This document shows positions 5,083 to 8,777 of a stretch of 8,777 nt of DNA, piece by piece. Under the pieces are notes generated by a model. The model was not told where the DNA came from. It did no database searches and saw only the letters and a program-made list of their open reading frames with translations. This stretch comes from Magnetococcales bacterium (GTDB taxonomy: Bacteria > Pseudomonadota > Magnetococcia > Magnetococcales > DC0425bin3): contig JADGCJ010000135.1 of NCBI GenBank assembly GCA_015229045.1, forward strand, positions 1 through 8,777, in the 5' to 3' direction. Both the position numbers and the translations under genes were made by a program. Each line of letters opens with the position of its first letter. Positions within the stretch are counted from its first letter, which is position 1.

Positions 5083-6744
5083 ATGGAAACACTCCTGGCC
5101 ATGGCCCAAATCAACCCCCACGTCGGCAACCTGGAAACCAACCTGGAGACCCTCCTGCGCGTGGCGCACCAGGCCAAAGTCATGGGTGCCGACCTGATCA
5201 CCCTGCCCGAACTGGTCCTGGCAGGCTACCCCCCCGAAGATCTGCTGCACAAACCAGCCTTCCTCGAGCGCCTGGACGCTGCCGAGGCTGCCCTGAAACA
5301 GGGACTCGGACATATTGGCATCGCGGCCATCTATGGTGGTGTGCGTCGCGGACCAACAGGGCTTTTCAACGCCGGTATCCTCGTCGAAGCAGGCCACGAA
5401 GTCGGCTTCGTCGGCAAATGGTGCCTCCCCAACTACGGCGTGTTCGACGAGTGGCGCTACTTCCAACCCGGCGAGGAGGTCCGTGTCTTTCCCTGGCGCA
5501 ATACCCTCCTGGGCATCACCATCTGCGAGGATATCTGGCATGCCACCGGCCCCATGACCGCCCTCGCCAATGCCGGCGCCCACTGGGTCATCAACCTCAA
5601 TGCCTCCCCCTACCACGTCGGCAAACGCCTGGAACGCCAGGAAATTGTCGCCCAACGTGTCCATGAAACCAACCTCCCCGTCATCTACGTCAACCAGGTG
5701 GGCGGGCAGGATGAACTGCTCTTCGATGGCGGCTCCTTCGCCATGAATCAACGAGGAGAGGTTGTCGTACAATCACCGCTCTTCCAGGAAGATGTCCGTC
5801 TGGTGCGCGTCGGCACCGACAACGGGAAAGAGGTGACCTTTGCGCTGCACGGTGAACCACTGCAGGATGACATCCTCCCGGGCTCGGAACGGGAAATCTA
5901 CCAGGCCCTCACTCTGGGCCTCGCCGACTACGTCAACAAGAATGGCTTCAAAGGGGTGGTTCTCGGTCTCTCTGGCGGGATAGACTCGGCCCTGACCGCC
6001 GTCATCTGTGCTGACGCCCTCGGCCCGGAGCACGTCGAGGCGATCATGATGCCTTCCCCCTTCACCTCCAACGACAGCCTGGAAGATGCCGCCGAAGGAG
6101 CCAGGCGTCTGGGCATACGTCTTGGCAATATTGCCATCGACGGCATGTTCCAAGGGTTTCGCCAGGCCCTGGCCAAGGAGTTCGCCGGCCTGCCGGAAGG
6201 AATCGCCGAAGAGAATCTGCAACCCCGTATCCGTGCCACGCTGCTCATGGCCATCTCGAACAAAAAAGGCAGCCTCCTGGTCACCACCGGCAACAAAAGT
6301 GAAGTGAGCGTCGGCTACGCCACCCTCTACGGCGACATGGCCGGTGGTTTCTCCGTCCTGAAAGATGTTCTGAAGACAACCGTTTATCGCCTGGCCGAGG
6401 CGCGCAATCAGTGGGCATGCGAAGCCGGAAAACTCCCCCCCATCCCACAGCGCGTCCTGGAAAAGGCACCCACAGCTGAATTGAAACATAACCAAAAAGA
6501 TACCGATTCCTTGCCACCCTATCCACTATTGGATCGCATCTTGCATATGTATGTCGAGCAAGACGCTGGCCTGAAGGATATCGTGGCGCAAGGGGTGGAC
6601 GAAGAGACGGCCAGGCGGGTGATTCGCATGGTCGATCGCAACGAATACAAGCGTCGTCAGGCCTGTCCGGGGGTACGCATCACCCGGCGGGCTTTTGGCA
6701 AGGATCGCCGTTATCCCATAACCAACGGTTTCCAGGTGACGTGA
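5083..6744 (+). CDS. nadE: Glutamine-dependent NAD+ synthetase
   Basis: Catalyses the last step of NAD synthesis: deamido-NAD, ATP and glutamine give NAD+, AMP, pyrophosphate and glutamate. The 553-residue protein has two domains. The N-terminal nitrilase-type glutaminase (about 1-250) carries the Glu-Lys-Cys triad as E43 (LPELVLAGYP), K112 (GKWCLPNYG) and C148 (GITICEDIW). The C-terminal synthetase (about 265-553) has the pyrophosphate loop LGLSGGIDSAL (294-304) and TTGNKSE at 401-407. Having both domains means glutamine, not only free ammonia, is the nitrogen donor. The ATG at 5083 lies 11 bases after the hisS stop with a weak AGGGG upstream, consistent with translational coupling. All catalytic residues are present. 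Confidence 0.97.
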   Translation: METLLAMAQINPHVGNLETNLETLLRVAHQAKVMGADLITLPELVLAGYPPEDLLHKPAFLERLDAAEAALKQGLGHIGIAAIYGGVRRGPTGLFNAGILVEAGHEVGFVGKWCLPNYGVFDEWRYFQPGEEVRVFPWRNTLLGITICEDIWHATGPMTALANAGAHWVINLNASPYHVGKRLERQEIVAQRVHETNLPVIYVNQVGGQDELLFDGGSFAMNQRGEVVVQSPLFQEDVRLVRVGTDNGKEVTFALHGEPLQDDILPGSEREIYQALTLGLADYVNKNGFKGVVLGLSGGIDSALTAVICADALGPEHVEAIMMPSPFTSNDSLEDAAEGARRLGIRLGNIAIDGMFQGFRQALAKEFAGLPEGIAEENLQPRIRATLLMAISNKKGSLLVTTGNKSEVSVGYATLYGDMAGGFSVLKDVLKTTVYRLAEARNQWACEAGKLPPIPQRVLEKAPTAELKHNQKDTDSLPPYPLLDRILHMYVEQDAGLKDIVAQGVDEETARRVIRMVDRNEYKRRQACPGVRITRRAFGKDRRYPITNGFQVT

Positions 6745-6748
6745 ACGA

Positions 6749-8641
6749 ATGGATGAGGGCTTCATGATCAAGGGAACCAGAAAATCGGCAGGCAAACCGG
6801 CAGCAACATCAGGCGCAGAGGGTGACCCCCCTCGCGATGACGCCGATCTTGCCGCCACGCCAGTCGGTGCTGACGGCAGCCTCAACATCGCCCAACAGAT
6901 TGGTCTGCTCTTGCGCCAAACCCGGGAAGCCAAAGGGGTCTCCCTCGACGAGGCTTCGCGACAGACGCGCATCCGGGTGGTCCACCTGCAAGCCATCGAG
7001 GCTGGCGAGATAGGGTCGTTGCCCGGGCCGGCCTTTGTGATCGGCTTTCTGCGCCTCTATGTCAAATTTTTGAACGTCTCCGAAAAAGAGACTGTCGACA
7101 GGTTCGTCGAACAGTGGCACCAGGTGGATGGTTTCCTGGCCATGCAGTTTTTTCCGCCACCGCCGACGACATCGCGCAGTCGGCCCACCATGTGGTTGAT
7201 CATTTTGGGTTTGATTGGGCTGGTGGCCCTCATTGTCTGGTATTCACAGGCCAATCTGGGTTTCCAACTACCCTCGTTGGGTCATCTGGGCGGCGGGAGC
7301 AAGTCAAGCATGGCGCGTGCCCATCATGGCCAGTTGTCGGACGACAGCGCAGCCGATGAAAGCGAAGGTCTTGAAGCCGATAACGAAACCGACACCGAGG
7401 CCGGTGATCGCGCAGCAGCGCCCTCCTCGTCGCCTTTTGTCGATGAGGCATCCACCGATGTTCAGGGTGGCGGCGAAGAGGATGAGAGCGAACCCGGCGA
7501 ACAGGAAGAAGACGAAACGCCAGGCCGGCGCGTCACGCCTCCCGGGGGGCTGCGCGCCAAGGCTGATGGTGTACCGGCCGCGACAGCCGGTTTGGCACCC
7601 CCTGTCGGCAAGCCTGGTACTCCTCGTGTCGGCAACGGCATGCCGCCCGCACCAAACCCGTTGGTATCTGCCAGACGCTCCGGGGTCGACGTGGGTGAAA
7701 CCAAGCCTGTTGTGGCCGCCAAACCTCTTCTGGATGGAAAGCCGACTCCCGACGCCAAACCTGTTGCGGAGGTGAAGCCCGTTCCCGAAACCAAATCTGT
7801 CGCTGTCGCCAAACCGCCCCTTGACGCCAAACCTGTCACAGAGGTCAGACCTGTTCCGGATACCAAGCCTGTCGCCGTCGCCAAACCAGCCCCCGATGTC
7901 AAGGTGGCCCTTGATACCCGGCCCGTGTCCGATGCCAAGCCGATGTTTGATAGCAAGCCCGTTGTTTCCGCCAAGCCTCCTTTGGAAAGCAGGCCTGTCG
8001 GTGTCGACATCAAGCCCGCTGCGCCTCCCAAGCCTGTTCTTGACATCAAGCCTGTGGCTGCCGCAAGGCCCGTGCCGGATGGCGGTGTGGGTACCGAGGC
8101 AAGACGTGTCTCTCCCGTCGATGACACCGAGAATGTGCAAAGGCTTCCTCCTTTGAGCAAGGTATCGGGGCGAGGCGTGGAGGGGGGGGGGCCTTCCGTG
8201 GCGGATCGTGTGGAGACGGAAAAAATTGTTCAGGGTGCGCCGCTTGGCGCGGCCAGGCCCCAGGCTTCTGGTGCGAATACATCCGGTTTCCCAAATGCGG
8301 GACAACCGGATTTTTCAGTTTCGGCGTCGGCGGGCACGACAGCCCCGGGCGATGCCGGGGCGGGATCGCGGGTGGTGATGGTGGCGCTGCATGAGGCCTG
8401 GGTTTCCATCAAAGGGCCTGATGGCAAGTTTATTGTCAATCGCACCTTGAAACCTGGTGAGCGTGTCGAAATTCCTGGCAGTGGTCAATATTCCGCCAAG
8501 TTGGGCAATGCGGGTGGGTTGCAAGTGACTGTCGATGGGCGTGTACTGCCTTCTTTGGGGCGGCGCGGCGAGGTTGTGCGTGATCTTGATGTCACGGCGC
8601 AGGGGTTGCTGGAGCGCTTTCGAGGAGTGGAGCCGGAGTGA
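6749..8641 (+). CDS. rodZ: RodZ-like cell-shape protein with an expanded repeat-rich linker
   Basis: RodZ proteins link the MreB cytoskeleton to the wall-building elongasome and help set rod shape. The 630-residue product has a cytoplasmic N-terminal helix-turn-helix domain (about 48-122; REAKGVSLDEASRQT at 59-73, LPGPAFVIGFLRLY at 91-104), one membrane helix (about 148-166), an acidic stretch (197-257), a long Pro/Lys/Val repeat region (318-442), and a C-terminal periplasmic RodZ_C/DUF4115 domain (about 540-625; AWVSIKGPDGK, LKPGERVEI). E. coli RodZ is about 340 residues, so the linker is greatly enlarged. The ATG at 6749 lies four bases after nadE with AGGTGA nine bases upstream; the ATG at 6764 has GAGGG closer and is an alternative. 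A G10 tract lies in the linker. Weaker alternative: a RodZ-domain regulator unrelated to shape. Confidence 0.88.
   Translation: MDEGFMIKGTRKSAGKPAATSGAEGDPPRDDADLAATPVGADGSLNIAQQIGLLLRQTREAKGVSLDEASRQTRIRVVHLQAIEAGEIGSLPGPAFVIGFLRLYVKFLNVSEKETVDRFVEQWHQVDGFLAMQFFPPPPTTSRSRPTMWLIILGLIGLVALIVWYSQANLGFQLPSLGHLGGGSKSSMARAHHGQLSDDSAADESEGLEADNETDTEAGDRAAAPSSSPFVDEASTDVQGGGEEDESEPGEQEEDETPGRRVTPPGGLRAKADGVPAATAGLAPPVGKPGTPRVGNGMPPAPNPLVSARRSGVDVGETKPVVAAKPLLDGKPTPDAKPVAEVKPVPETKSVAVAKPPLDAKPVTEVRPVPDTKPVAVAKPAPDVKVALDTRPVSDAKPMFDSKPVVSAKPPLESRPVGVDIKPAAPPKPVLDIKPVAAARPVPDGGVGTEARRVSPVDDTENVQRLPPLSKVSGRGVEGGGPSVADRVETEKIVQGAPLGAARPQASGANTSGFPNAGQPDFSVSASAGTTAPGDAGAGSRVVMVALHEAWVSIKGPDGKFIVNRTLKPGERVEIPGSGQYSAKLGNAGGLQVTVDGRVLPSLGRRGEVVRDLDVTAQGLLERFRGVEPE
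7700..8074 (+). repeat. Hexapeptide-coding Lys-Pro repeat tract inside rodZ
   Basis: Residues 318-442 of the RodZ-like protein are built from about twenty degenerate units of six residues with the pattern [A/T/V/S]-[K/R]-P-x-x-[D/E/V]. A higher-order duplication is visible: residues 336-359 and 360-383 are two 24-residue blocks (DNA 7754-7825 and 7826-7897) that match at most positions. The bases differ mainly at third positions, so the repeat is old enough to have diverged or is kept at the protein level. It is likely an extended, positively charged, wall-spanning linker. Confidence 0.8.
8182..8191 (+). repeat. Ten-base G homopolymer within rodZ
   Basis: GAG-GGG-GGG-GGG at codons 478-481 makes an uninterrupted run of ten G residues. 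Runs of this length are prone to slipped-strand changes. A one-base change would put residues after 481 out of frame and remove the C-terminal RodZ domain while leaving the helix-turn-helix and membrane parts. Confidence 0.85.
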
Positions 8642-8656
8642 GAAGGACTTCAGTTT

Positions 8657-8730
8657 GGGACGAAGCCTCAATAGGGTTTTTTTATTATCAAAAGGGGCGA
8701 AGCCCCAATAAGGTCTTTTTACTATTAAAA
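8657..8730 (+). repeat. Two tandem 37-bp hairpin-B units after rodZ
   Basis: Units 8657-8693 and 8694-8730 abut exactly and match at 31 of 37 positions; all six differences are transitions. Unit 2 folds GGGGC/GCCCC around GAA (8694-8706) and is followed by AATAAGGTCTTTTT. Unit 1 is a decayed version with one wobble and one mispair in the stem and a seven-T run. The hairpin corresponds to hairpin B at 161-177. Starting 16 bases after the rodZ stop, the pair may serve as its terminator. Confidence 0.75.
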
Positions 8731-8734
8731 GGGG

Positions 8735-8777
8735 TTGGGGGATCCAAGGGGGAGGCTCCGCCTGCCCCCTTGGTGGG
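8735..8777 (+). repeat. Second copy of hairpin A of the double-hairpin element, cut by the window end
   Basis: CCAAGGGGGAGGC (8744-8756) pairs with GCCTGCCCCCTTGG (8760-8773, starting at the G of TCCG) around a short loop, with one bulged base. The flanks GGGGATCC and TTGGTGGG are the same as around hairpin A at 118-158, in the same orientation, while the inner stem bases differ. Differing stem sequence with kept pairing points to maintained structure. Confidence 0.7.

Noticed and set aside
4322..5092. Long minus-strand frames opposite hisS and nadE
   Set aside because: They are antisense to genes with complete catalytic motifs, and have no ribosome sites or recognisable domains.
7304..8305. 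333-codon and 232-codon minus-strand frames opposite rodZ
   Set aside because: They mirror the periodic GC-rich repeat region. Their repetitive Gly/Thr/Leu or Gly/Arg/Phe composition is the expected antisense of Lys-Pro hexapeptides.
1..8777. CRISPR arrays, tRNA or rRNA genes, transposases, phage or defence genes
   Set aside because: I looked for regular spacer-repeat patterns, tRNA cloverleaf motifs and known mobile or defence protein signatures and saw none.

Overview
The window reads as a stretch of chromosome from a GC-rich proteobacterium. Alphaproteobacterial affinity is suggested by an F0 ATP synthase operon (I-a-c-b') without the F1 genes and by a b subunit of the alphaproteobacterial b' type. 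The dispersed G/C-rich hairpins at both ends resemble repeats I associate with Magnetococcales genomes. That placement is a recollection, not a search result, and is tentative.

Layout. Positions 1-359 hold no gene. They contain two direct copies of a GCTGARTAGTTAC-type repeat, a double-hairpin element, and the terminator of the F0 operon. Positions 360-2331 (minus strand) carry atpI, atpB, atpE and a b'-like atpF, which build the membrane proton channel and stator of ATP synthase. A 0.66-kb divergent intergenic region follows; it holds candidate promoters and a small AT-rich palindrome on the atpI side and little recognisable elsewhere. ihfA (2995-3279, plus) encodes the alpha subunit of integration host factor and ends at a strong terminator. 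A small unrecognised gene (3405-3650, minus) converges on that terminator. From 3818 to 8641 (plus) lie hisS, nadE and a long rodZ-like gene, spaced 11 and 4 bases apart, which looks like one operon. From 8642 to the end there are two tandem 37-bp hairpin units and the start of the same double-hairpin element seen at the left end.

Nearly everything genic is housekeeping: energy conversion, nucleoid architecture, histidine charging, NAD synthesis and cell shape. No defence system, phage, transposase, CRISPR or RNA gene is visible. The items most worth a second look are the non-coding repeat family, the single b'-type stator gene, the expanded repeat-rich linker and G10 tract in rodZ, and the small orphan gene.
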